A stretch of 64,000 bases of DNA from Sarcocystis neurona (taxonomy: Eukaryota; Apicomplexa; Conoidasida; Eucoccidiorida; Sarcocystidae): the NCBI GenBank assembly GCA_000727475.1, contig KL647317.1, forward strand, positions 310,001-374,000. The letters run 5' to 3'. Of this stretch, positions 33,300-46,300 are shown piece by piece; positions within the stretch are counted from its first letter, which is position 1, and every line of letters starts with the position of its first letter. Below the pieces are notes generated by a model, which worked only from the letters and a program-made list of their open reading frames with translations, did no database searches and was not told where the DNA came from. Made by a program: the position numbers and the translations under genes.

Positions 33300-35571
33300 T
33301 CAGAACAAGACTGTGAAGAACATTGTGAGGAATGTGTAGGAAATATAGCACTGCAAGAAGAAGTAGAGAACTTCGAACGCCAGCACAAACGAAAACAAGA
33401 AGGAGAAAAGTCCTGAGCTCATCGTGGCCAACACCAGTTTCATTACTTCGCCGAAGACACAAAACGCCAGGAGCGGACGAACTGCCTGCGCATCAACATC
33501 AACACAAGCGCAACAGCAGCAACGCGCCGTTACCACGCAGGGGCCCGGAGACGGACATTGTAGCTCTGCGGAAGGGAAAACCCGCAGCGAAAGGCAGACG
33601 GGGTGCTGCTGCAGCAGAGGGCACACGTAGGTGCTGCAGTGTACAAAAACTGAAGCCTTTCAATGGACACAGAGCTGCAGTCGGCAGCCAAGCTATCAGC
33701 ACCAACACGGCAGCGGCATCGCAAGAAACCGACTTGGAGACGCGGAGCGAGCGGGAGTGCCCGTGAGATAGCGACACAAGGGTAGCAGGAGCACGACCCA
33801 CAGCTGCTGCGGGCTGCAGCCTGCAATACACAAAGCACAGGGCACCCTTATTGCTGGTATGGATTTCGTATTCACGCTGTAACACGTATAGTGTCTGAAA
33901 CAGCTGCAACCAATGTTCTGTCACGCCGCTGCTGTCAGTAAGTTGCGGCGCGAGGCCTCATACGCAATTTTTACCACAGGTGCCAGTAACTGGGGCTGGT
34001 ATATCTCCCCCGGTTGCTGTTCACATTCGACTATGGAGCGCGTCGCCATGCGGCTCGAGAGCGTTGTTTTGTGGTTTCGTTCATACAATGTGAGTTTATC
34101 TTGTATCCCCTGTTTACCGCGGCAGAAGCCTATGGAGCGCGTCGCCATGCGGCTCGAGAGCGTTGTTTTGTGGTTTCGTTCATACAATGTGAGTTTATCT
34201 TGTATCCCCTGTTTACCGCGGCAGAAGCCTGGCCGGTAGCACAAACGGCGCGCTGACACTCAGTACGAGTGACCTTGCGCGGTCGCGCAACCGAGCTCGG
34301 GCAAACGGGCAGCACAAGCGGTGACGCGGGGCTGTCTGAGCGGCTGCAGCGTTGTCGGCGACCAGACTTGGGCACGCAACAGCTACAAACGCGATACGCC
34401 TCCTGCGTCTAAGTAAGCAGCGTTCCCCTCCCTTCCCTGCGTGTGCGGGTTTCCCTCTGGAAGTGACTCAGCAGGCCGTGCAGATCAGCGGATATCAGGA
34501 GCCACACTCACGGCTCTTCTATCTCTTGTTGCTGCATACAGACATACACGTACATATTTCTACGCGCCTGAATGTCCACGTGTGCACGATTCCCTTCTGA
34601 TTCTTCTTCTACTTGCGTTTTTCTGTGCTGTCCCTGTTCCACAGCGCCGATTCGGCCTGTGTTCACTGACTGGTGGTACCTGTCGTCGTACGCGCTGCAC
34701 GTAACACTTGCAGTCGCAAGACTTCTCAGCAAGAAAAACCGAAGTTTTTTCGGCTGCACCGTCGGAGGCTTTGTAACACGCTGGTCCGCAGGAGGCCTGT
34801 TTCGCCGGCGCAGCAGCGTTCCGAAGCAGAGGTGCAGGACGAGCAGCAGTAGTCACGCAGAAGAACGAACAAGCAGTGACGTAGCCATCGACAGTGCAAC
34901 AGCAGCAGCAGCAGCAGGCACGAGGGATAACGGAGACCACTGGCGTGCATCTTTCTTCGAGGGAAAACAGGGAAGACGGGTTAGACGCGAACGAAAGGAA
35001 GAGAGAGAAGCAACAGCAGCAGAGGCCAACAGCGTGGGCCGCGAGGGACGGCGGACCTAAGAGGCGTTGTGCCCACGGCGGGAGACGTTTTCGCGGAAAT
35101 TACCTGGAATGTGGTTCTGGCCATGTACATGAAGTAGAAGCGAAAATTCAGGAGGAATGTTACTGCGAATTTCAAAGCTTTCTGGGGATGCAACAATCCC
35201 ACGCCCATCGCACCGAGCAGGCGATCCACTGCAGAGCCCTCCGTGTCCGCCAGCGGCAGCCGACAGTTGCTGCTGAGAGGACCGCGCTGCATTCCAGCTG
35301 CATCTTGCGGCGGCTGCTGAACTACGGCCAAGGAGCTTCTTCGCTTCTCATCTACGGCGGCCAACGACGCGCTCGCCGTAGCGGAGTGTCGTCCCGCAGC
35401 ACCAGAGGCAAAGCAGCAGCGCGGCAGCAGCATAGCACCAGCAGCAGTGGGAAAGTGGCTCCCGCCCATCAGCTGCCAGCTCCTGATGCTTCCTCCTGGA
35501 GGTGTTCGCTGCGAAAAGGAAGGCACAAGTGCCCAAGGTCAGGGGCCAAGAGAGACAATGAAACAGAATAG
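33300..35571. other. Interval with competing coding candidates on both strands
   Basis: Plus strand: after a good acceptor (CTGTTCCACAG before about 34645) a frame runs to a TAA near 35060, with TDWWYLSSYALHVTLAVAR and, after a Ser/Ala-rich part, DHWRASFFEGKQGRRVRRE. Minus strand: 35526-35109 ends at a CAG/GTAATT donor with AVDRLLGAMGVGLLHPQK then KFAVTFLLNFRFYFMYMAR. A later minus stretch ending at 33300 is also hydrophobic (SFVLAFEVLYFFLQCY). The minus pieces loosely resemble the SFT2-type pattern of a Pro-x-Lys motif between membrane helices, but I could not chain them. The two readings interleave, so at least one is probably wrong. Confidence 0.25.
34032..34229. repeat. Perfect 99-bp tandem duplication
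   Basis: 34032-34130 and 34131-34229 appear identical throughout. The 99-bp unit is a multiple of three, so it stays in frame on both strands (plus reads MERVAMRLESVVLWFRSYN per unit). Each unit also contains GTGAGT and, 43 bp downstream, CCGCGGCAG, which resemble a donor and an acceptor. Identity of the copies implies a recent event or an assembly artefact. Confidence 0.9.
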
Positions 35572-36265
35572 CAGATTCAAACCGGTATATCAATAACGGA
35601 CGAGACATACATGTAGTAACAACTGCAGATGAACACAGCTTCAGACACCCGCACAAGAAGCAGGAGAAGAAGATCTACGTAGAAGTGTACAGTAGCTCAT
35701 CATAGGAAAAAATTCAAGAAGTACAGAGGTACGTCAACTGGCGGACGGAGACCCACCAAAGACCTCGCGCCTTGCGCTCTTGCACTTGATCACACGCGTT
35801 GAATGCAGGCCCCTAGACACATCCGAGATCACGAGGCTCCTAGCCACTTCGCAGAAACGTGGCCCCGCTGTTTGCACGTGTCCACCCGTAGAACCTTTCC
35901 CATTCATGACTACCTATACTTGTGGTTCGTCGTTCGTACGGCTCCACCCACCGATGCATATATATATATATATAGCAGTGATCCCTCTATTCCTGCGGAG
36001 ATACACACTCGTCTATATACCGATACACTTGTAGTCTGCAGTCCCTTCAAAATCCCGCTGTAGACTTACAACGCCTACTGTGAGTCGTTTGTCCCCCATC
36101 CGCTCCAAACACCCACCTACTGACCTCCAGCACGCGTGCTATGCCAACCCCGCCCCCTAGGAAAAGACTTGCTACAAGCGCTACGCGTCAAAAGAAGGCC
36201 GTCGGACAGCCTCCGCATGTGGGGCGGGATGGCAGAAGGTGGCCGAGTTGCTCTGGGACTGCATG

Positions 36266-36367
36266 AGCAGCAACGAGGGGGCGACAGCAGATTTCTCTGC
36301 AGTAACTGCCGTGACCAGCAGCAACGAGGGGCCGACAGCGGATATCTCTGCAGTAACTACCGTGACG
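36266..36367. repeat. Imperfect 51-bp tandem duplication
   Basis: Copy 1 36266-36316 and copy 2 36317-36367 both run AGCAGCAACGAGGGG...TCTGCAGTAACT.CCGTGAC. The period is 17 codons. In a plus frame the pair reads SSNEGATADFSAVTAVT and SSNEGPTADISAVTTVT, where substitutions are mild. Frames in the other phases are also open, so translation is not proven. Confidence 0.75.
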
Positions 36368-36540
36368 AGGTCACTCGTCAAGCAGTCGCATAGGAAGACA
36401 CTGAGCCGCAACACCTTCGTTCAAAGCGGCCTCCTCCCCGCTCGTCACGCAAAGATATACGTAGACCTGTATATACCTGTACACACGTATGTGCAGGCGC
36501 CTTACGAAGACTTTCCACATCAATACATGGATGTGACTAC

Positions 36541-36571
36541 GTACGTACGTACGTACACACACACACACACA
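36541..36571. repeat. ACGT/AC microsatellite
   Basis: Four GTAC/ACGT units grade into about eight AC units. It is a simple repeat in non-coding sequence, similar in type to the CACGTACGT-rich text common in spacers and introns of this window. Confidence 0.9.
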
Positions 36572-39500
36572 CGGAGAGGCTTTTGTATGTACGCGACATG
36601 CGCGCGTGTATGTCGGCACTGACCCACTCACGCGCAGGCGGGTGGTGTGTGGCCGCTTTTGCATGCGCACACTGCAGGGCAGCAGCACACCACACCGAGC
36701 GTCAGGAGAGTGGAATGGACGGCAGCTGCCTCACGACAAACATCCCCTGCGCATTCCGATAACTACGAGGTGATCGCACACCGGCCACGCGACATCACAA
36801 GAGCAACCTCGTGGGCAGTGGACATCACTTGTGGGTAGCCACCGTGAGGTGGCGGTGGAGGGAGCTGCCCATATTAACATAGTCGTGTAGAGATATAAAT
36901 ATGTACACAGATACGAAAATGCGCAAACAGAGGTTGACAGAGGCACAGGTGTATACACACAGACACGTACATAGAGCACGTGTGTGTACAGGCGTAGATA
37001 TACGGAAATAGAAGCCGTTCTTCTCGTGTGGAGAGCAACGGGCATGGTACACACGTTGTACATATCTCGATACAAAGCGGAGCGCTCCTGGACCGGTGGA
37101 AGGTTTAAAGATCGACAACACGCCAGGAAACGTCTCGACAGAGCGCGAGACATGCCCAGACATGTTGCCCTTAGAAGAGGCGTGGACGCGAGCAGAGGAG
37201 AAAGCTGTAAAAAGAGAGCTACGCTAGACGCCAAGACGCCTCGACGGCACTCGTCACACGCATTACGTTGAAGACTCTCTTCCCACGGTCCAACAAGGCT
37301 GCAACTAGAATTCAGCGCACAGCGCTGCATACCTTTGCGGCGATGGTGCGACTGAGAACTGCAAAGTGCTTCTGCTGCTGTCGCATGCCTACTGCTGCCA
37401 TCCTGAGGCTGCATGCAACACAGCAGACAACGCAGGACAGGACGGGGCGCAGCGGGTGAGCACCGGCGGCACACACTTTGGTTCTCTCGTCTGGATGTGG
37501 AGCGGTCTGGAGTGAAAGAAAGCAGCCCGGCTCTCAGGATCCTGAGGCTGCTCCTTGAAATGCAGCCGCTAACGCGCACACGTTCCCTGTTTCTGCGGCT
37601 AGTGCTAATGGTGGCTACTGTTACGCTTGGTCGCTGTTGCTGCTGATGGTCGCTTCTGTTGTTGTGTGTGGCTGGTGTTGCTGTGTGTGGCTGTTGTCGT
37701 TGTGTGTGGCTGCTGTTGCCGGGGGCAGCAGCTGTTGCTGGTGGTGGCTGCTGTTGCTGGTGCTGGTGACGCAGGTTACTGTTGACCACTGGCCACGCGA
37801 CGCTTGTTGTCTACGCCGGTGAACTGCCGCTGCTGTCAACTGCCGAGGGTCCTTGCTGCGTTTAAGTTTTGCTGGGGTACCATGACGAAAAAGGGTGAGG
37901 AGAACACTGCTGCTGCAGCCGAGGGCTCTGCTATCAATACAGCAGATCGCACGTCGGCCCATTTAAACTGCCTCCGCTGCTGGCGTTGTTGCTGTATTCG
38001 TGTGGAGCGTCGCCAGTGCATATACACGTTGCCTACGGTGCTCACTGCTGTCGTTGCCTCACCTTGTACGTGCAATCTGACCTGCTGTTGCTGCTGTTCC
38101 CACGGCCAAAAAACTGCTCTGGCCGCCCCTGGTCATGCGGCGATGGCTGTTGTCGCATGTGGTGTTATGACAGCTGCCAATTGACTTTGGCCGTTCTCCT
38201 TGTTCGGCTTGCTGACGCTACAAATACTGCTATCCCTGTGAATGCTGCTCGTGGTGCGGCCTAATGCCGTGTGTTTCTGTCTGTGTGTGTGTGGTGGTCG
38301 CCCTCTTTCCGTCCGTGCGTGCAGGGGCAAATACTGCTCTCGCGCGGGTGCAGCTACTGTTCTCACGTGTTACCGCAGATTTCTATTATCCACGGAGCTG
38401 CCGGACGGCGCTGCTCCTTACTTGAGAGTTGCAGGGTAAAAGGCAGTGGCAAAATGTCGCGCTCCAGCAGCTCCTGCAGCTTTAGGAGCTGCCACGGACG
38501 GGCAGTTCAGCCGTATACCAGGGACACATGCAGGCCTCTGCGTAGGCAGAGACCGCAGCCACCCGTGCTGCTGCAGCAGCCGGACACCTTCCCTGGATAG
38601 AGGTAGCATGCTGCTTTCCAGAAGCGGAAGCAGACTACAGTTCCACAAGCAACGGCAGTGGCTTCTGGAAAAATTTCACGGAGAGCAGCTGCTGCACCTT
38701 TCGACAAAAAAGGGCAACTCTCCGTCCGGACGCGGCTGGCGGCGCTTGCGCTGCACGGACGCCGGAAAAAAACGTAGCCGTTACGCAGATGACAGCAGCA
38801 GCACGTTATCACGGAGGGACGAAAAAGGGCATACAAAGCGAGTAAAAAGAAGCAACACAGTGCTCGGTGGAGCGAAGGAGAGAGCGTGTATAGGCATACA
38901 AATGCAAACGAATGTGTGGATGCGGTACGTTCGCGTCTGCTCCTCACCAGCCAGCAGGCTTGTAACTGTCTCCGGCGGTTGTGTCCCCCCTCTGCGGCCC
39001 TTACAGTAGAGCAGCTCGCTTTGCATGCGGTGGTGTCCACGCACACATGCAGCGTGGCTGCGGCTGCGGCTGCTGTCGCTAGTGCAGCTGTTGCTCTGGC
39101 TGCGAGATGGCACGCTGCCCCGTTAATGCTGAAAGAAGACTTCTGGTTTGTCTCTCATCACTGCTGTTGTGAACGCTGTCGACTACGGAAGAAGAGCGTG
39201 CGCTGGCTGCTGCTCATGCGGGACTACGGCGTACGCTGTAGCTACTGCAGGCACCCCTCTAGAATTGTCGCTAGAAGCTTTGCACACGGGCGCGCTTTCG
39301 CTGGAGGAATGTCGTGTGCATCAGCGAAACGCATCGGCGGACCAAGCAGCCACCCCACACAGGTCCTGCCACTGTAGCCCGTGCGAGCGCGGTCAAACCT
39401 TTCGAAGTGAGGCCTCCTGCAAGGACGGCAGAGCAGGAGTCGTTGCACCGGAATGCTGCAGCGAACTGATTAACCGTACCAGCAGCAGACGCAGCAGCAG

Positions 39501-40362
39501 CAGCAGCAGCCAGGGAGCCTCGGCTTTCTACAGTGCGGTGTGCAGCGGGGGACCACCTCACGAATTAGCATTCGCGCGCACATGCAAATTCCAGAGCAGT
39601 GCTGGCTCTCAACGCTTAGGCATCTTCACACCAGAAGCATTCTGTCAGCAAAAGGGTGCCACAGGAGTGTGTAAACAACTTCTAAGAGGAACGGCATAGG
39701 TAGAGAGTCGTGTCTTGTCTACAAGCAAGCAGACTGGAACTCAGGTAGCCCTGCGAGAACGATGGCACAGGTGGGCTGCGAGCAGCCGCAACGCCTACTG
39801 GTAGGAGAAGAAATGTCACGCACCGACAGCACCGGGAATCTGGTGGCGAACCCATCGTCGCCGCGGTAGCAGCACCCAACACGAGCAACAGCTACCTCCA
39901 CTCCGACTGTCAACCAATGTTAGAACTATGAGGAGCGATGAGAGCACGGTAAAAGCGTGGCTGCCACAGCAGGAGCAACGGTTTCTGCAACAGTGTAAGA
40001 AGCAGCCGGCAACATCCTGCACGTTTCCAGTCCAAGTCCGCAGGTGCCTTGCACCAACAGCAGCAGTGAGGGTGCCGACGGCTGCAGCACCGGCGGGATG
40101 CGACCTCATCACAGCAGTGCCACATGCAGCGATAGATTCACTGGTATACTTGTTGCGGACTTCACACGGAGGCAGCCAGCTGCAGCAGGCCTGCGGACTT
40201 GCCAGAGGCTTATTTTTCACCTGAACAGCCGTCGGCGCCGTTGGGTCTGCGCGGCCGCTGGCGCTAGTTTAGGTGTATCAACAAAGCTACGAGAAGAGCA
40301 GGACGAGGACAGGCGTTAACATCGTCTCTTCATCCACAGAGACAGAAGAAGAAACAGGCTGG

Positions 40363-43300
40363 ATGAGCAGCATCGGCAGGCACGCTTTCCAGCACTGTAA
40401 CAGCAGCGCAGCTCTGCGTAGCAACGGACAGGCTGGGATGCTGGGGGAGAGAACTACGGGAGCGGCGCGGAGTCTTAACGCCGTAGTTGCTGCTCGTGTT
40501 GCTGTAGAAACTTATACTTCTTCTCTGGTTGCTCAGGGACACCGACGTTGCACGCCCTGCAGCCTGAGGTATCCCGTTGCAGATACCCATTCGCAGTTGC
40601 GGTTGCGTCCCTGTGTTCGAGCTGCTGTCTTTTGTTTAACAAATGCTGTGCCTCCTGCTCCCGTATGGGTTCAGCCAGGCAGCAGGCAGCTGCAGCAGCA
40701 GCTGTTCCATCAGCAGCGACTACAGCAGCCGCAGCAGCAGTCGCTCCCGCCCTTGCAGCAACCGCAGCTCTACAGGCGACAGGATCAGCGGGGGCGCCAG
40801 CAGCTGTCCGACGACGGCCCACCGCAGTCGCTGAAACAGCCGCTGCTGCGGCAGCAGCCCACGTGGCAGGCCCCACTTCAGGAGTTGTATGCGCATCCAG
40901 AGCAGCGACCGCAGCAGCGTCCAGACGAACAGCTGCGCCCGCACCTACCGGCAGCCAGAGGGGAGCGCTGGAACAAACAGCACAACCAGAAGGAAGAAGC
41001 GTCACAACAGCAGCAGCACTCATATGAGCCGGCTAGACAGCAGCAACTACTGAACGAGAAGAAGCAGCAAGGCGGGGAACAGGCGCACCTATTTGTTGAC
41101 AAAGAGAAGCAGCAGCAGAAACGTGCGCAGGTCCAGCAGCTGCCACGAGAACTGCATGTGTTGGAGGCGGCGAAGAGATTAGACGGCCGGGAAGCTGCTC
41201 GGGTGCTGTGGCTAATTGCGACGATACTGCGCCCTGGAGCAGCATCACGAGCCCCCGCACTAGGTATACCAACAGCAGAAGCACAGCAAGCGACAGGGAG
41301 AGTAACAGGCGCAGCCGCAGCTGTAGGTCAAGAAGTGTCTTCATCGGTTACAGCAACAGGGCAAAATGTTAACAAGCGGCTTGATGCTGCAGCGTTGCAT
41401 GCGCTTCCCTTTTGCTCGCTGCGGCTCCTGTTTTTGACGCTTGTGAAGCAGCAGCTGGCTCGGCTTACGCTTCAAGAGGAGCAGCCTTCTCCGCGCAGCA
41501 TCAGCCACGGCCAACGGCAGTCGCTGCTTCCCTGTGATATAGAATTCAGCCTGGCGGCTCTCGCGTGCCTGCTGGGCCCCTCTGAAACTGCTCTTGACGG
41601 GGCTGCAAGTGGTGCGGCGTGCGCTGATGCGGCTCTCGATGCTGCGGTGGCTGCAGATGCTGCTGCGGGCCTCAATCCTTGTGCTACTTGCCTGGAGAAG
41701 TCAGCTGTTGCCGCTGCTGCTTGTACCGATGCTGCTGATGGTACTCGCATCGCAGCCGCAGTCGCTGTTGGCGCCTGGGAGAAGCTCGCATTGGGGACGG
41801 CCACCACCGGGCAGCATGCAGAGGAAGAAACACGCGTATACCGAGCTTTCTTCTCTGCTGCGGTGCAGCAGGTGTTCTGCGCTGCCGCAGGCCGCGTTGT
41901 CGATAGGGACGGGAGCAGCAGCAGCAACGGCAGTGTAGACTGGGGAGACGACAGCGCTAGCAGCGCGGCGGACAGTAGTAACAGCAACGTCAGTGACCAA
42001 GGAGTCATTTGTTGCAGCAACGTGAGCAGCAGTACCGGCACTGTCGGGAGAATCAACACCAGCACGTGTAGCACCCACGGCTCCAGGAGGGGCAGCGACA
42101 ACGGTGTCACCTGGGAAGACTCGATACATACACTTTCACGTGCAGGGGACGCGCGTGTGCGCCAGGGCAAGGCGGTCGTACCTCCGGGTAACCAGTACCT
42201 GGGTTCACCGCCTGACACCGAAAGCAGTCCTTCGAGCAGCCGGCCCGGTGGCAGCGACGCCACACGCGGCTGCGGCAATTCCGAGAGCTCTGGAAGCTGC
42301 TTTGTCGGCGACATACAACAAGGCGAGGGCAATGCAGAGAGAAGCAGGAAGCTACGGCGTAGCGTCTGCAGCAGCAGTCGGAGCGATCTATTTCAAAGTG
42401 TAGAGAACGTTGCTCTGCTTAGCCAGACGGCTGCTGCTCTGCGCTGCGTCTCGATACCGCTGCTGCGCGCCGTTGTCGAGCGTCTCTCTGCGCTCGAAGA
42501 GCTTCTCCTGCAGCAAGGTGGGGAGCAGCAGCAGTGGGCGAGAGACCAGCGACAACGCCGGCTGGACCAGCAGCACAAGCAGCAGCGCGCACCGGGCCCC
42601 CCGTGTGCGGGGGCACTGGGGGGGCCGTGGCTGGTGAGGGAGGAACAAGCAGAGCAAGCGGTGCAGAGAGGGCCAGTGCCGCCATGGCAGCAGGCCCGAT
42701 GGATGCAGCAGTCAAGCCCAGGACAATACTATGTAAAGGAACAGCCGATGGTGCAGGAGCTGCAGCACGAAAGGTATCAGACGTACAAACGACAGCACCA
42801 CGAACAGCAGCAGGTACAGCATATGCGTACACAGCAGTACGAAGGTATGGAACAGCCACTGGGGCGGATACAGGACCTGAAGCAGCGACACTGGAAGCAG
42901 GTGCGGGAGGAGGCGCAATCTCAGCAGCCACAAGAAGATGCAAATGGTAAGGAAGGAAAGTGGCAGAGTTCCGAAGGAATACGGAAGAGTAAAACGCTTA
43001 CAGAGGGAGTCACAGCCGCAGAAGCCGCGAGCTCGCATGCACTTCCCGAGCAGAGATTCTCACCAGTCGAGTTACATGCAACTGGGGAAGGTGACCGAAG
43101 ACCCTTGTTGGTGCTGCGACACGTGAGCGCGCTCTATTGCAGCCTTGCGTCTTTGCTGATTACAAGCACTTCAGCGGCTGCTACAGCGATGCGGAAGCTC
43201 GCTGCGGATAGTCGCAGGCGCCGTCCTCTCGTTCAGGCAGCGCCACGCAGCGCAGCGAGACCCCAGCGAAGCCGCTTTACTAGCGCAGCTGTACAGCAGC

Positions 43301-46300
43301 GCTACTGCAGCATGCAGGAGCCGTTACAGCAGTCGGAACCAGAAACGCGGCGGCTCAGACGGCAGCTTGGATTTCCTGTAGAGACGCAGGAGGCAGGCGA
43401 GCAAGAGCAGCCGCGGCAGCAATTGCTTCCCCCTCGGGAACGGCTACAGGGTTCGTTGTCTGGATATCTAGACGAGCACTGGCAGACGTTCGAGCAGGGG
43501 GAGCAGGAAATACTGCTGGAGCAAGAACGGCTGACGAGTGATCAACAACCGCAGCCGAGGAAAGTGACACACCGCCAGCCAATCCAGCCGCGAGATTTGT
43601 ACGAGTTCGTGCCGGTGCAGCAGCCGCAACATGAGCAGCAACTGTCGCCGTCCACCGCGGTGCGGTACCCACCCGCCGTGCAAGACTCACAGTTGAATGG
43701 CACAGGACTCACAAGCTCGAGCAAAGACGGAACGCTGCTGCCGCTTAAAGCACTGTGCTGGCTGCTTCGGGGACGCCTTCTTGCGGCTAGAATACTGTGC
43801 AAGTTCTTGCAAGAACCAGAGCCCCTGCAACCGAAGCGAGCCCCGCAGGTGGTGCCCAACGAGTACGACTTGTTGCACCGGGATTGCATGACAGTATGTC
43901 AGCAGCAGCGAGAAGGCGAGGAGTGGTTGTTTGAGCGCGAAAAGCAGGCACGGACGACGCATGAGCGGCAGCAGCCAGTGGGGCCCGCGCAGAGGCTTAA
44001 TGAGGAACAGCAGCAGCTGCACGTTGTGGAGCAGCTTGCGCGAGCTTGCGTCACTGCTTTAGAGCCGGCGTTCCGTCTGCAGCGGCTGCTGAAGTGGCAC
44101 CAACAGCGCTTACAGCAAAAGCAGCTGCATCTGAGACAGCAGGTGCAGCCGTTGCAGGACCCGCAGACTTGTCAACAGCGAAGGTACGAGGTGCATCAGT
44201 TGCGGGTGGCGCAGCAGCCCGTGCGTCCTTTGCAGGTAGGACAGGACAAGCACCAGCAGCCCCTGCAGCAGAGCACTGGCCTGCTCCAAAGCCCGCCGAC
44301 GCGCACAGGGGACAGCCTTCTCCATTCGCTGGCAGGCGCTGGCTCACAAACCCTGTCGTCTCGTAGTATGCTGCTGCTGTTGCAGGGGCTTGTTGCTCAA
44401 GAGCAGGCAGCTCAGCGGAAGTGTGCTGGCGCCGTTCTAGATGTGTTAGGGCGCCTGCCCGAATCGGCCTTCTTAACGCCTGCAAAAGCGACGTTGCCTG
44501 TACGTGGTGTTGCAAACCCAGCAGCACAGCGGGGAGACGTAGCAGCAGCAGCAACTTTGCGTGTTGCGGATAGCTCACCAAGAGCTGTCCGTGCGGCAAG
44601 ATGTCCGCCAGTGGCAGTCGCAGCAGTGCGTCTATCAACGGCGGCGACAGCTGCAGGAGCGACGTGTTCGCCAGCGGCAGCACAGGCCTCTAGTTTAGCG
44701 TGGGCACTTAGCAGACTGCATGTTTCAATGTGCAGTGCGCGTTCCGCAGGGCGTTACCGTAAAGCACTGGATCGGCTTGCTGCTGCCGTGCTTTCAGCCT
44801 CTATCAGCCACCGCAAGCAGGCGCACCAGCAGCAGTGCCCGCCGCGACAGCAGCAGGAGGAAATTGAGAAGCCGCCGCAGCATCAGGGACAGCCGCAACA
44901 GCCCGAAATGCCAAACAGTGGTCCGCAGGAGGAGCGGGCGAGGCACGTAACAGCTGCAGAACATCAGGATTGTCAACACACGCTGCAGCACGTGCCGGTG
45001 CTCAGTAATTGTGGGGAAGGTGACGGCTGGAAATCGCACGAGTTGCTGCCGTTGACGTTTTTTCTAGGCTTGAAGCGTTGTTTAAACGTTAGTTTCTCTC
45101 TTGCCGTTGCGGGCTGCTTCCATGAACCATTCTTCAATCAACTGGTCAGCGAAATGCTAGTGCTGCTGCGTCAGCAGAAAAGGGGCACAGAAGACTCAGC
45201 AGCGACAACTGCAGCGGGTCAAGTAGCGAAGGTAAACTCAAGCGCAGCGGCAGTGTCGCCAGGCACAAAGCACGCGCGTCCAGGGCAATCGCGAACACTT
45301 GTAGCACCAGCCGACGCACTATCAGGGGCCGCGATTTGTCGAGCGGCGGAGGGCTGCCCAGGAGGCGCTCTTACAGTGGACCTCCTTATCTCGTTGCTGT
45401 CGACGCTGGGCATGCTGCAGTTGCAGCACGCACTTCTCGTCGAGAAGGCCATTGCGCTACTTGTGCAGAAACTGCAGCATCGCACTGGGGGTCGGAGTGG
45501 GCGATGCGAGGAAACCGGTGCTGCTGCTAGTGCCACGGCTACAGCAGCGACTTGGAGCAGCAGCGACGGACTGTCTACCCGTCAAGGGTCGGCTGTATGG
45601 CGGAACGCTGGAGAGCGGAGGGCGAGTACCCCGACCATTAGCGGCTGCTGCAGCGGTCACAGGGGCACCTCCAGTACCGGCAAAAACAGCTGCAGGGCTG
45701 ACACCAGGGCTGTTCGCGGCACCAGCTGGAGCGAGCATTTTAGAAACAGCAACAGCAGCAGTAGCAGGGATACGGAGCGCAACCGCGTCGGGGCTTCAGC
45801 GTGGGTCAACAGCTCGTGCAGTGCAGAGACAAGCCCTCTGAGCGATACACGGCTATTGCAGGTGCTCAGTCGTGTGTATGTTGCCCTTGCGCGCCTGCAG
45901 CACAAGCCACCATCTGCGCTGCAGCAGCTGCTGAATCAACTCATGCAGCGACTTGCTGCCGCGTCCCGCGACACAGCTGCCACTGCCACAGCAGTACGCC
46001 TCACCAGTCTGCAAGGGGCTGGAAGACACTCCGCAGGTCCAGAAGCCCGAAGAGAACCACCAGACTCTCCTGAGCAACCTGCGCATGCTCAACCGTGTCG
46101 CTTCCTGCGTGAGCGCTCCACGTTGCAGGAAGTCGCTGCTATAGGACACTCCTGTGCCGTGCTGCAGAGCGCGTCCCCGCAGCTGTTGCTGGCGCTCCGC
46201 CAGATCATTGCCTGCTGGTTGTCTCTTTACAGCCCTCGAGGAATTGTCACTTCTGCCGTTGCAGGCGCTTCCGCTTCAAACGCTGCCACTACGTCCGTCA

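Larger units (their letters stand above)
35572..40362. other. CAG- and microsatellite-rich interval upstream of the RAP gene
   Basis: Contains a TA run (35957-35974), an imperfect 51-bp duplication (36266-36367, listed), an ACGT/AC run (36541-36571), a GTTGCTG/TGTGTGGCTG-rich block (about 37620-37780) and CAG runs near 39480-39512. Open frames are common because trinucleotide repeats lack stops; examples are minus 36731-37789 (Gln/His/Thr-rich start) and plus 38446-39009 and 39148-39699. Some may be 5' exons of the giant RAP gene, whose frame is blocked by a stop only 90 bp before its first ATG. None could be joined to it with confidence. Confidence 0.4.

Noticed and set aside
36731..37789. 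352-codon minus-strand frame with Gln/His/Thr-rich start
   Set aside because: The length comes from a stop-free GTTGCTG/TGTGTGGCTG repeat; the rest shows no domain and has the Cys/Tyr/Val noise typical of TA/AC repeats.
41472..42332. 286-codon minus-strand frame inside the RAP gene
   Set aside because: Antisense shadow of the CAG-rich coding frame; the plus frame is open for 11 kb and carries the RAP domain.
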